From assembly GCA_029448655.1 (NCBI GenBank), contig JACCLO010000009.1, positions 868,001 to 932,000 on the forward strand: 64,000 bases of DNA, read 5' to 3'. The translations under genes were made by a program, and so were the position numbers. Numbering within the stretch: position 1 is the first letter of the stretch; each line of letters starts with the position of its first letter. Positions 44,963-57,415 of the stretch are shown in pieces. Origin of the DNA: Wolfiporia cocos. Taxonomy: Eukaryota; Basidiomycota; Agaricomycetes; Polyporales; Phaeolaceae. The notes under the pieces are model-generated. The model had not been told where the DNA came from. It made no database searches and saw nothing but the letters and a program-made list of their open reading frames with translations.

Positions 44963-47900
44963 ATGTTACTCACATCGCTTGCATCGGCACTTGCCACTGG
45001 GCTTCTAGCAGGGATCTACGTCCCGAGATGTCTCGCTGCTACTACCATCGTTGTTAACTCGACTGCAAGTCACACGATTCCCACCACGCTGTGTAAGTAA
45101 TGTTGTTGAGATGATGTTATATTGGGCGGCCTTTGATTCATGTGGTAGATGGCCAAATGTTTGAGGTATGATCTTTGCCCTAACTGAGGATGTGTTACTC
45201 GCCTCGTTGATCAAACAAAACATTCACTCAGGATATCAATGTGAGTCTCCCATGGTAGTATATCGCAGTTCTTCTCATCGTTGAAACCATCCCGTAGCAT
45301 GTATGTGAAACATGGCTCTCATCTAAGAGTCACTCATGATACATTGCCTTCCATCTGTAGAGCGGTGATGGTGGTCTATATGCCGAATGTACGTGGTCGA
45401 GTGTTCCCGAACAGCCTCAGATACTGAAGCGGGACCAGTACTTCAAAATAGGGCATTCCAACAGGTGACTCCTGGTAAGTACCCTATGCATATCGACTGC
45501 TATGATAGATTATATTGTTTCTTGCGCTATACAGGCACCTCGGACGCACTTGAGCCGTGGTTGGCAATAAATGGCGCAAATATCACCGTCATTGCGGAAT
45601 CCGATCCAGTGTCAAGTGCATTGCCTAATTCGCTCCAGTTCATCGTCCCGTCAGATGCTACGGGCTCAGTTGGTTTCAGCAATGAAGGTTATTGGGGTGA
45701 AACCTTCCTGAGTTATCGATGATTCGTCATCTTACACACATCGTATAGGAATCAACGTTAACACCTCATGGACTTACAATGCCTCTCTATACTATCGATT
45801 CCCATCGGCATCTTCCTTCTCTGGCAAGCTCACTCTTGGTCTCGAGTCCTCCGATGGCACGATACTCGCTTCTAATTCAACGACAATCAACGGATCACAG
45901 ACTACATATGAGAATGTCTTCCTCACGCTCACTCCCACCAAGGCTCCGTCGAACAGTAACAACAGCTTCTTTGTGACTGTTGACGGGTCTGAGGCTGCAG
46001 GAGAGACGATCAACTTTGCAATGTTTTCTCTGTTCCCTCCGACATATAATAACAGACCCAACGGAATTCGAATTGATCTTGCCGAGGTACGATCAAAGCG
46101 ATCCAACTTTCTCTGGGGAATGGCTCACCGAGATGGGGGACTACAGACATTAGCTGCCATGCAACCTGCATTCTTCCGATTCCCTGGTGGAAACAATCTT
46201 GTATGTCTGATTCGTGATCCGGAGTATGGTAGGAATGACTGATTACTTTTGTTCGATAGGAGGTAAAGCATAAACGCTACGAAGAGAACGATAATCGATC
46301 AATCTTGTCAGGGGCAAACATTCGCCACTCGTTGGCAATGGAATGCCACGGTTGGGCCGTTGCTGGATCGACCAGGTCGCGTAGGCGATTGGGGATATGT
46401 TAACACCGAGTACGCATGCCGTTTGCTGGACCGCGCGTATAGATGACATATTTCATCTTAGCGGCCTTGGTCTCTTAGAGTATCTCACATTCATTGAGGA
46501 TGCAGGCATGCAACCATTCATGGCTGTATGGGCCGGTCAGTACGAGGAAATGCTCGCCACAATCTTATCTCACTGGTTTGATATTAATTTTAAGGGTATT
46601 CACTCGACGGAGAGAGTTTGCCTGAAGACGAACTGGGACCATACATCCAGCAAGCGATCGAACAGGTAAGATGACCGCTCGAAATGTATAGACCAAGAAC
46701 TCATAAAATATCAGATCGAGTTTGTTGTCGGCGACCCCGACGCCAGCGAGCCAGGTGATTGCAAACTGTCAGTTTCCGACTTCGTTACTTATCTCTTCGA
46801 AGCTGCATTACGGGCTTCTCTTGGCCACCCAGACCCATTCACGTTGAACTATGTTGAGATTGGAAACGAGGTACCTTGCCCACTGACGTATCGAGGCACT
46901 TCTGACCACGAGTACAGGATTTCTTTGCTTCGACAAGGTGACTGGCTTGCACGTTACGTATGTATCACCGGCTCATCAAGCGTGTTTTTGCAGTTACGAG
47001 TACAGATGGCCTGCATTCTATGGGAATCTGAGTGCCAAGTTCCCTGATATCAGTCAGTCGTTCGGCATTAATCTCATGAAGTCGCTCCCCACTTATTTCG
47101 AGCAGATTTCATTGCCACTACGTACCCGTTCAACCCAGTGATTTACCCTACTCCGAGACAGTATGATGTACACGTGTACCAAACGCCAGGTGTGTGAATA
47201 ACAAAGACTTCATGCTATGACTCTCAAAGATTGCCTAGAATGGTTTGTGGAAAATGCGTTCTACTACGATAGCTTTGAGGTCGGTGTCCTACGGTAACCG
47301 TACTTACGTATTCACCGTGTCTTTTCAGCGGAATGGTACCAGATATTTTGAGGTAAGACGTCCATGAATGGCTACTGCCAGCAAGTCAATCATGAGCCAT
47401 CAGGGAGAGTATGCTGCAATCTCGACCAATCCAAATGATTTGTACGGGACCCCGGCGGACGGTCGTCTTCTCTATCCTACAATGCAAAGTACGCAAAATC
47501 CTCGGAAGCACAGGTTTACCACTTATAGTCCTACACGTAGGCTCAACCGGAGAAGCAGCATTTATGACTGGCCTCGAGAGAAATAGCGACATTGTTTTTG
47601 CAGCATCTTATGCGCCATTGCTCCAGGTATGGCTTGACTCGCCCGCGCAATCACATTCACGGCCCCATCTAACAACTTCAATACAGCTCGTTAATGATTC
47701 ACAGTGGGTGAGCGACGCGCCCCTTCTTCCGCACATTATTTTCATGTATCTCCGTTGTCGTGCGATAGACCCCCGATCTTGTCAGCTTTGAGTGGGTGCA
47801 TAATGGCTTTCACCAAACCTTGATCTGAGATGTTGGCGTAGTGCTTCTACCGTCTATCCATCCACGAGCTACTATGTGCAAAAGGTGAACTTCCCGATTT

Positions 47901-48329
47901 TTCTCGACAGTAGTGCTAATATGCCCTTTTAGTTGTTCAACTTGAATAAGGGTGACGAGTATCTTCCGAGCACGTTGCCCACTTACAATGGCACGCTCTA
48001 TTGGACCATATCTCGCTCCTCTTCAACGGGAGATGTCTATATCAAGGTATGCAGTATTCAAGATCATAACCCTGATTAGTGATGTGAAAAATCAACAGCT
48101 TGTCAACACTGCGGGTGATGCATCCGATGTGACCTTCGACCTGTCGTCATTTTCATCTGTGTCAAGCACCGGATCCTTACAGTTGCTGACTGGCAGCGAG
48201 ACCACGAGCAACACCCCAGAAACTCCCAATGCCGCGGTCCCAGTGACGAGCTCGATCACGACTGGTTCAACCTTCGATTACAACGCGCCTGGGTATAGCG
48301 TCAGTGTCATCACACTGAGCACAAGCTGA
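44963..48329 (+). CDS. GH51 alpha-L-arabinofuranosidase, copy C
   Basis: Third tandem copy, about 650 aa, start ATG 44963 (MLLTSLASALATG..., signal peptide), stop at 48327-48329. The exon pattern equals that of copy A, including the 3-nt exons CAT (about 45298-45300) and GAG (about 46260-46262). This copy keeps the family consensus DINHSGDGG across the microexon, so it may be the best preserved. Acid/base Glu is in EIGNEDFF and the likely nucleophile in GEYA, followed by an insertion of about eight residues relative to copy A. It ends tail-to-tail with tRNase Z, with only about 85 bp between stop codons. Introns near its 5' end are almost identical to those of copy A. Confidence 0.87.
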
Positions 48330-48414
48330 ACCGCCAAAGTCGCGTGTGGTTAGGAGAGGAATAGTGATGTCGGATGTATTGATAGCTGTCTTACATTCGA
48401 TTTACACACGAATG

Positions 48415-51400
48415 TTACCAGGAAATGGAGGTCCTATCGTCTTCAAGATCGCCTTCTTCAGCTGCAGTCACGGCGAATGTGCGCTCGATAGCAGGCTGGT
48501 ACACATGGAGCTTCCTCATGTCCTTGATCGTGAATCTCGCGTGATCAAGCGCCAGCGCCACAACGGGACCCGGAGTGCCTTCAGAAGGGCTTCCGGGAGG
48601 GTTCATGACCAGAGGCAGAATTTTAGGGTAGCGAGCGGAGAAGTGCGTGAGCAAGATGTTCTTGGCGTTCATGCTGTCCAAGTTTGCTAAGCCACGTTCA
48701 AAGCACTACTGAGGCATCCTCGTACCTGGTCCCGATGCCGATCGCTTGGCTGGCCGTACTGTGAGCCTTCGCGGCAGCCATTTCCTCTTCTTCATCGGCC
48801 ATAGAAGCCTCATGAATGAGTAATGTGGTATTCCGGCCTGCTTCGACAAGGTTTTCCGTTGGAGCAGTATCTGCTGAGTAGCTGAACATGTCGTTAGCGA
48901 TGTGAATAGTCTAGATCCGAACTAGATCACATACACAATGCTCCAACCGTCGTTGTGCTCGAGTTTGACTCCATAACACCTAGTTTTATGCGCTACATCG
49001 ATAGTAGTGAAATCCTTCAAATTCAGTGAACGACACATCTCTATGGCGGTCCGACAAGCTCTACAATACAGCGCAGTCAGTAAGCACAAAGCGTAATGGT
49101 AAAAATGAGAGTGCTCACTCGTTTTCATTCATGAATGGCTCATGATTTCGGTCCTTCATTGAATACGCAAAAGCATACGGTTTTTTCCAATGTAAAGCGT
49201 CAGACAAGATTGTGATTACTCCAGTAGCAGGGTCATAATTCAAGCCAAGGTTTTCAAGCTCCGCTTGCTCGTACAGGTACACCAGAGCAGGCCGAGTTGC
49301 GACCACAAAGAGCGGCTTGGAAGGCGGTGGTTTTAGCTATGATACAATATCTGATCAGTAGCTCCCAGTAGCGCTGCAGCGAGCCACCCACCAGTTTGCG
49401 CATGGCAAGGATCTTGGCAGCCCCAATATGATGGTCCCCATGTAAGTGGCTGAGGTATATACAGCGGAGGTCTCGGAGGATCTCCCACGCGCCGGAATTG
49501 TAATGATCCAAGTCATCACCATAGAGGCGCGCCAATTGTCCCCAGGTGCCTTCGCCCGCGTCAAGCAGAATGCTACCCGAATGAGGTATCCGTACGAGAA
49601 TGCCGGACACTAACAGGCAATGCATCCGTTCAGAAGGGCAAAGACCGCGATGAGAACAGGGTGCACCAACCGTTGCGATACTTGTTGGGCACAGCGCTGC
49701 TCGTGCCGAGAGGAACGATCTCAACATCATCTCCCGGCTGGTGATCCGCATCGTGTGTGCTGGCGTACAGCTGTACTTTTGACTGGACATTAGCAATTTG
49801 TTTTGCTATTGCCTTTGGAGATTTGAGAGAGCTCCCAGATGCCATGGCAGGATGGAAGTGGTCGTAAGACAGTGTCTCATTATCAGGACGAGGGGCGCGA
49901 GGGGGTCTCATGTCCACCACACTATTCGATGCCATGAGGATACAGTTTGCCGGCAGACCCGTAACCGCTGTACAGCGCTGTTAGCCTTCCTCGCTCGCGG
50001 CCGATCGAGCACAACGTACATGCCAAGTCGCGTCTTGGGCTGACGCTAAAGTGAGGGAGCGGGAACATGTCCGCATCAAGTTTGTTTAGCCGCACCTGCG
50101 CGTATGCAGCGCTAGTGAATGTTACAGGGTCTGCGTTATGTTCCCTTGAGGAGACGACGTGCTGCGGGATTATTGGCGGAGGCATCAGAAGTGTACAAGC
50201 GATAAGCTCCATCAAAATAGCCAACCTACGTGAGTGTCGTCCGCAAATCCTTGCATGAAAGCTTTGTAGCTCTCGTCCTCCAAGACGCCAGGGCCGCACA
50301 GGTGAAAGACGACGTGAACACTGTATTCACTGCGGTCCTTTGCAGACTTAGAGCGAAATTTAGCGTAGAAAGGATTATTTTCGAATGACGCAACCAGACT
50401 GGGGATGTGTTCCGGGGACGGGACATCAAGCAGAAGCAGAACCTAGAGCGCTCATCGTATCGATCGTGACAAAAGCGAGATATTGGTTCGAGCCCAGACT
50501 GACCTGCGGACTTTCCGGAGGGGCCACACAATCTTCCGGAAGCACAGTTCGCTCGATTTTGTTTCCATTTCCGTCGTCGACTGTCACCACCACCGACTGG
50601 CCCTTTGTCAACTTGGCCCGATCGGCACGGAAGACTCCCAACTCATCAGCCTTCTTCGCGTCAAACTTACCGCGCGAACGCGGTCCGACTAAGATGTAAC
50701 ATAACGTCTGATCCCTTGGCAAATTGCCTTCTGGGTCGAATTGAGGCAAACGTCTGTTTCTGTTCGCGGACAGCGGATCCCATTGACGCTGCGACGTCGA
50801 GGGTGTGGGCTCTGGCTCTTCCTCGAGTTCCTTTGCCTTCCCTTCTGGATTGTCTTCTGCCTTTCTCTTCTGCTGCTGCCTAGCTAACTTGCGGGCCTTT
50901 TGACGCTCTTCTCTTTCCTGTTCCGCAGTGAGCGGTGCCTGTGGGAACATGAGATGGATCATGAGCCGACGCCACTCTTCCGCATCCTCCCCTATAAGCT
51001 GCAAAGGAGCGATTTTTCCCTCTATGATTCGCTTCACAAGCGGGTGGCGCATTGTACTTCCTTGAACGTTCGTCGATTCGGAATGGTGGGAACGTTTTGC
51101 AGGAGTATCCGGGGAAGGCGATCGCTTCCGTTTAGCAGGAATTGTTTGAGATGATGTGTCGCTTGGAACATGAGTTGGCATTGATGCAGATATTGGGACT
51201 CCGTAGACAGTAATGTTCTCATCTTTGTATATAGGGACCGCTTCACTGCCCACAGACACAGATGGTGCATCTGTGACGCTAACGCTCATGGCAGGGCTGG
51301 TTTATCTACTAAACATACACTGATCATGCAAGATACAATGCTGACGAACCGTTTGGTAAAGAAGCGCATGGATGCGACATAGTGCGTCAACCCCTGCGGT

Positions 51401-51815
51401 CCTGCAACCTTAACGCCCCTGTTGTTGGCATCCGCAAGAAACATGAAGAGGCCTGAACGACATGTAAACTCGGTCAAACTGTGCTTGCACGGTGAGACAA
51501 CATACCGGCAAGTCCGCTGCATCTCTGCGTCCCAACGGATGTCAAGAATATAGCTCGGGCCTTGCGAAAATTGCCCCGACTCTGTATCCAGGCTCTGCCT
51601 GTGTTCTCACCAGCGTTGAAAATGTACTTTGCACTGTCAAACGTGACGACAATGGTAGGCTCTGTATCCGACGTCGCGGTAGACAGCACGGTCGTAGACC
51701 AGTTGGTGGCAGTAGCCATTGCGGTACGGATGGACGAGCGAAGGAAGTTTCTACGCAGCGTGGTAGATCTACACAGATATACGTTTGCTGGAGACCATGA
51801 TACAAGCCCTAGCAT
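48415..51815 (-). CDS. TRZ1: tRNase Z, long form (tRNA 3' endonuclease)
   Basis: Predicted 944-aa metallo-beta-lactamase-fold endonuclease that removes 3' trailers from pre-tRNAs. Exons: 51815-51506, 51452-51350, 51296-50504, 50442-50230, 50161-50020, 49967-49671, 49609-49392, 49336-49119, 49060-48935, 48881-48726, 48673-48415; sum 2835 nt. The C-terminal half carries PLGTSSAVP, the zinc motif SHLHGDHH (673-680), HEAS, and the late THFSARYP. The N-terminal half is the degenerate, substrate-binding domain (GENTGRAWIQ, PQGLTHYV) with a charged linker (about 210-290). The first 32 residues are Arg-rich without acidic residues, and a second Met (MATATNWS) follows at 33. This suggests mitochondrial and nuclear forms from two starts, as known for animal ELAC2. 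Confidence 0.92.
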
Positions 51816-52557
51816 GCACAGAACAAGCCTAGTCCGCTGTGCGAGAGCGAGCTTCTAGAGATATCAATCAGGGAAGCCAGCTGAGATGTCGGAGATCAAG
51901 ATGGCCTGCGTAAAAGATGCAGTGCTTATTGCTCAGCTCGCCAGAAGGTTAATCTGCCGCAAGAAAATTGAGCAGATAAATCCTTTGCGTTCAGAAACGG
52001 AGTTAAGAAGCACAAAAGCCGCTAATGTGGCTGTCGGCGTTTGCCAGATGACTTGATTTGGCAATATGCTATGATTACGCCGTGTATTTTTCAACAGTCG
52101 ATGTCGCAATTACCAACTGAGTACAGCATCACGCGAACGTAGCAGTGATTGAAGATGACGCAGGGTAGACAAATTGACGAGGCGCGTACTATTCCGAGGT
52201 CTGGCCGCCTGTCTCTCTTCCGCCCCCCCTCGGTTGCCGCCGCTGGGTCACGCTCATCAAGAAAGACTTTCCCAGCTCCATGAGCGTCTATCAAGATCAA
52301 AACTGATACTCCCAATTTAGAAACTTTGCTGGTGAAAAGTATAGCTTCGATTTGCGCATGCGCTCAGTGAACATAATATTCGCATTCTCATTTCCAGCCT
52401 CCGTGCATACACTGTTCACCTCGAGACGCCGGCCCCTCGAGGGTTTTGATCAAGCTTCCAGCATGACGATGCCAAGCATTTGCTTACATAATCAACTATA
52501 AAGATTGCTTTATGCAACGCTCACCAGCGATCTCCTTGCACCCTACACCGACCGACC
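51816..52557. other. Intergenic region, no gene recognised
   Basis: Shared upstream region of the divergent tRNase Z and secreted-protein genes; only short open frames. Confidence 0.5.
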
Positions 52558-54392
52558 ATGTTCAAACTACCGACCCTTGTCTCTCTTTTAGCTCTTGCAG
52601 CATCGGAGCTCGCTGCCGCATCGCCATGCGTAACATTCGATTCCAACTTCAATCTCCTTGTGTTCGGACTAGACGGCAAGGACTGGAATGCAGGAACTCA
52701 GGACTCTTGGACTAATGGTACGGTCAACCAAGCTAGCCAATTGCGAATGGTACTCAATTACTCTTCAGGCACCGCAACCGATATCACTACAAGCGGACGC
52801 CCGTGAGTATATTTGTTTTCTTCCAGTGATTCGGAACGGGTTCCCGCATAGCCGCTCGGTCGAAGTGGTTCGTACAATTCACGGGCGACCGTCCCTAGTG
52901 TCCGGCAAGGAGGGGATGGTTGTACTTGAGCATACTTGGACAGCTCAGCTGGAACATCGTACAAATGGCTGCTTGAAGCCAAAGTTGTGTACTCTTTTCT
53001 TGACCTCATGTTTTCAACCAGTCTGTGAACACCTGGAGCTATCGTGGCAGAGCACAGCCATGCATTCAATCAGATCAAAGTACCCTGTCTAGGGTTTAAC
53101 CACATTCCGATTCGGTGTTATAGGCGTGCATCGTCCCCAATACTGTCGACCATCAACGGGAAAATTGCCCGACTGGTCAGCCGGCCGCGAGTGACCACAA
53201 TGGCTGTCCATTGCTCTGAATATCGGTGACTCCGATTACATGTTTGGGGGCGCCTAAGCCTATGAAGGAGCTATAGTAGACTAGTCTCGAGACATTATTT
53301 CACCGCACTTATGTGCAAGGGCAATAATACTGACATTGGTTCTTCCGTGCAGCTCTTTCAACGGTACGGACACGACGTGCTACCTCGCGCAGTTCTTCAA
53401 CGCGGTATATGTCATGAACGGCGAGTCGTCCGACCCGTCTGCGGTGCACATCTACGACGCCACGCACAAGTCGTGGTCCAAGCAGTCCGTCACGACGGGT
53501 TCCTTCGATCCATCTGACTTCAACACAATTCTCGACCACGACACGAATGTATTCTACGCATTGTCCAAGGATACTCTCTACTATCTCAACATGGGCGAGA
53601 TGACTACCGCGAACTCGAGCGCGATTGCGTGGGTTGATGTTGAGCAGAGCCCTTACCCGTCGTCGTACACGAACCCGGTCATGGCACTTGCGCAGAACCA
53701 CGTCCACTTCCTCGATATCCCTGGTGTCTCTGCTGGGGATGTCAAGATCTTCGTCATCCACTGTGAGTAATTACCATCATGGCTCATGGGATTCACGCCC
53801 ATTGAGACTGGTCCCTGTCCCAGATTCGTACTTCCAGCCCGACGCGCAGTCGTATCCGCTCCCGAATGGCAGTGCGTTCCCTGCGACACATGGTCAGACG
53901 GCGTCCTTCTTCCAGAAGGAGGGTGTGCAGCAGGAGTTCGCGTTCATCCCAGACGATGGCCAGGCAACGTACGTCATCAACGTCGAGACGAACACGACCG
54001 AGGCGTACGCCGGTCCGCCGGTCAAGGACGCAGGCGCGACGTACGCGGCGAGCATCACCGCGCTTGTGCAGCTCGACAGCCAGGGCGCGCTCGCATTCCT
54101 GCCGTACACTGAGGGCGATGTTAACGCGAACACGGCCGCAACGTGGGAGTCTGTCAAGGCGATCGCCGCGGTCGCCCCTGCGAGCTCGTCGGCGGCGTCG
54201 AGCGCCACCGGCAGCGTGTCCGGGAGCGCAACGGCCTCTGGAAGCAAGGCAACTAGCACGAGCGGTGCGTCTGGCTCGAGTTCGACTGGCTCGGCGTCGG
54301 GCAGCAGCTCCAGCTCAGGCGCGATCGCCGTCAGGATGAGCCGCGCGATTGTCGCTGCCGGCATGCTGGGGATTGTGGCTTGCGTGCTCTAA
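52558..54392 (+). CDS. Secreted, probably GPI-anchored protein of unknown function
   Basis: Predicted 390-aa protein; exons 52558-52717, 52769-52802, 53353-53762, 53824-54392 (1173 nt). A signal peptide (about residues 1-21, LVSLLALAASELAAA) is followed by a repeat-like body with phrases such as FNGTDTTCYLAQFF, YDATHKSWSKQS and LDHDTNVFYALS that suggest a beta-propeller (kelch-like) fold. The C-terminus is a low-complexity Ser/Ala/Thr/Gly stretch (about 320-370) ending in a hydrophobic tail, the pattern of a GPI-anchored cell-surface protein. The third intron-exon border follows an intron of 550 nt, ten times the usual length here. I know similar proteins in mushrooms but no function. Confidence 0.83.
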
Positions 54393-54823
54393 GGCATGGA
54401 CGTTAGCATAATAGTACGGTCTTATATTCCAAGGACGTATGTTTATGTCTTGAGGTTAACCTTGGTTCTTTTAATTGGATTCCCGCGATAGCATATACCT
54501 CGACCTCACTTTGACGCTGTGAGCTCATGGGGCCATTGGTACCTCCGCTGCTCGAACAGCGAAACCGCGCAGGCAAATCATCACAGAGAGAAAGGACAAT
54601 AACTCCTCATTATGTAAGCCCAGACACAATAGTTAGAGTGAACAGCCATCCCCTGCTGATATGTCATACCCTCACGGCATGGCTCCGATGCTCACTCGGT
54701 CTGAGTTGCGCGTCCGCCGACGGTCGGTACCCTGAACATGGCGTACGGCTTCGTGCGCAGGTCCGTACTATGGTTTATGATTCATTAGTATACTTTTAAG
54801 TTCTCGCCATATGCGTCAGAAGA

Positions 54824-56590
54824 TCACTGACCCATTTTGATAGTCCGGGGACAGCCAGAGTCTGTATGAGGGGTGGCATCAGGTTCATAATTGGTATTGT
54901 CATAACTATTTACGTACTGATTCGAGGTGAAGTAGAGGTAGTTGCCGCCACTCTGCAAGGTGACGACGGAGAAGGTGTCGGCCCACTAATTAGTTAGGAA
55001 GTCAGAGTCAGTGGTGAGTTTGGACCGCTCCCTAAGCTTACTTGGATCACTGGATCGCGGATAAATGGCTCGACTAAACCCGTCGTGGCATTGTAGCGAT
55101 GAATCGCGTTATGCTCTAACATCACATCCTCAGTTAGAATCTCATTTGAGAGCCATCGACGCTCACCCTGTGAACCAAGGTAAATATAGCCAGTGCTATC
55201 AGTCTCCAGACCGTCTGCGTGACCACCGAACTCTCCAAGGAGTTGAACGGCTTCTTTTGCCAAGATAGCCGCGTACGGATTGGCAGAAGATGGTTGTTGT
55301 TTCAAGTATGATGTCGGAGTACGGTAGAGTCGGCGGCTGGTGAGCGGGGTCACATAGAGATATTCGCCGTCTGAATAGTGAAATGGTGAGCATTTGTGAC
55401 AGCGACACAAAAACTACGACATACCCGCTGAGAGCGCAATACCATCAGCTGCGAACTATATCGTGATATGGATCAGCTGCAAGAAAGCGCGAGATAGGCC
55501 AAAACATTACCGCAGACATAAATTGGATAGCATTTGGAGGGATTATGGGGTGGTAGTAGAAAGGAACTGGACGAAGTCAATTTCTCGCAGCGGCGTAGAC
55601 AGGTAGGGTTGCACGAACCTCCATTGTAGACAGGCACAAACGATGGGTCTGGGGAAACAGCAACCGAACCGTCAAGATGTCTCCAAGACTCTCCAGTGGC
55701 GAGATCAATGACAACAACGGCAGGGTGGTATGGCGAGCTGTCCGTAATGTATGCGTATCCGCCACCGCGGAGATCGAAGCGTACATCGTTGATGGAAGAG
55801 TCCGCATAGACTACGTAGTCTGGGAAGTAGTAGGTTGCGAAGTTGGTGCCGTTGAGGTAGAAGCCGACCAGTTTCGGTCCGCCCGGTACTGCCGCCAGTA
55901 AGTATGTTCCGTTGACTCGCGGACGGCCTGTGTCGAGGGCCCATACACGATCCAAACCATCGACTACGACAGACTGCACAAAGAGGAATTTCTCAGTGGC
56001 AATACTGTATCCCGGATTGCTTTCATTCGCAAATGCAGGTGGAGTGTTCCATTCTTCACTGTTGAGCGATCAGTAGCACGAACTCACTTAAGTATAGGTA
56101 TACTAACTTTGGCCACGCAGCCTCCGTCGTGGAGCTGTTGAACACTGCGAGAGTGAACGTCTCGTTTCCACGAGGGAAACAAGTGAAGATCGTGCCGTCG
56201 CTCGCCACGCCGACACCCTGTCAAATTGGATTTGGTAACGATGTTGACGGAAGGGAATCGATAATATCTTACCGTTGGCCAGTAGTTGTAGTAAGCATGG
56301 ACAAGCTCAATCTGAGGACCGAATGTTCCAGTGTCATAGTGAATCAAAGCCTCCGACAAGGCAGGGTCGGTGGAGATGCCATATGGAAGCTCAGCCACTG
56401 CACTAGCGAGTGTCGAATTGGGATCAGGCGTGCCAGGAGGGGGGTATTCGGGGAACTATGTATCAGTGAATCTCAATCCAACATGTAAATGAGAGAGATA
56501 AGGTAAATCTCTCACATCGAATACACTTGAGTTGGTTTGCGCAGACGCGATGATACCCCACAGGGCTAAAGCCGCCAAAGATGACCACAT
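54824..56590 (-). CDS. Secreted major royal jelly/yellow-like protein
   Basis: Predicted 461-aa protein; exons 56590-56516, 56455-56273, 56217-56108, 56058-55619, 55566-55511, 55455-55425, 55370-55042, 54985-54824 (1386 nt). Signal peptide MWSSLAALALWGIIASA. The six-bladed propeller signature of the family is visible: VVVDGLDRVWALDTGRP, YFPDYVVYADSSINDVRFD, YAYITDSSP, DGIALSADGEYLYVTPL and GHADGLETDSTGYIYLG. In insects the family includes yellow and royal jelly proteins. Fungal members are secreted and are often annotated as lactonase-like; the substrate is unknown. The start is supported by the signal peptide and an upstream gap without further coding signal. Confidence 0.87.
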
Positions 56591-57415
56591 CTCGAAAGAG
56601 CGCCGCGAGATTGGGGTGAGACGAGTGCAGATTTATATATGTCCGTCCCAGATTACGCAAATGCGCACATGCGTCCTGCTGAGTGGCCTAACCGACCAGA
56701 AAGCAGAACATCGCACTATCTGCTCCTTCCTTGGCGGGGTGCAGTTCGGAAATTATGTGATTATGAAGACATCGAGACTGTTGGCGTGAGCATCGTTGAA
56801 TGTCGTAAGGTCTTTAGAAGTCGCACCTGCTTCTCTCGACCACCGCTAGGGAGTCTTGCATACGAATGATTGAGCCATTGCCGTACGGAATCACGTACCA
56901 CACCCTGCAATGGCCCCGGAACGGGACGCCGACAAAGGTATTTTCGGTACCTCGTGTTCATAAATATCGCGGCATTACGCTTGTGACCCAGCCGACGAAC
57001 TATAGAAGCTGATTATGACGGTGGCAGTGGCGAATGTATCACTGGCCTTCCATGCTGAATTCGCTGATCACGGATAAAACATCTTGGCAGTACAATGATC
57101 CATGGATTGCTGAACGGATTGTAAGCCATACATACAGGATTAACCTACAACAACCTAGAGCGACGGGTGACAGTCGATAGCAAGTGCTGAACAGAGACGA
57201 GGCTTGATGGAAACAGTGGATAGCGATACATCATTGCGACAGCTTTGCAGCGAGAGCGAGGACGGTCTGGTTGTACATGCATAATTTGGCGAGCGAGTCT
57301 GGGTCGTGCAGTGCGTGTGTGTACAGTGTCGATGAGAAGAGTGTGAGGCCGGAGGCAGTTCTTGGTCAATTATACGAATCTATGTCACATGCTGGAAGTT
57401 CCCGTAGGTTCCCAC
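56591..57415. other. Intergenic region, no gene recognised
   Basis: About 0.8 kb, upstream of the royal-jelly-like gene and downstream of the RING/RRM gene. No supported feature. Confidence 0.45.

Noticed and set aside
50470..50510. B-box-like GGTTCGAGCCC that might mark a tRNA gene
   Set aside because: No matching acceptor stem or A box around it, and it lies at an intron-exon border of tRNase Z.
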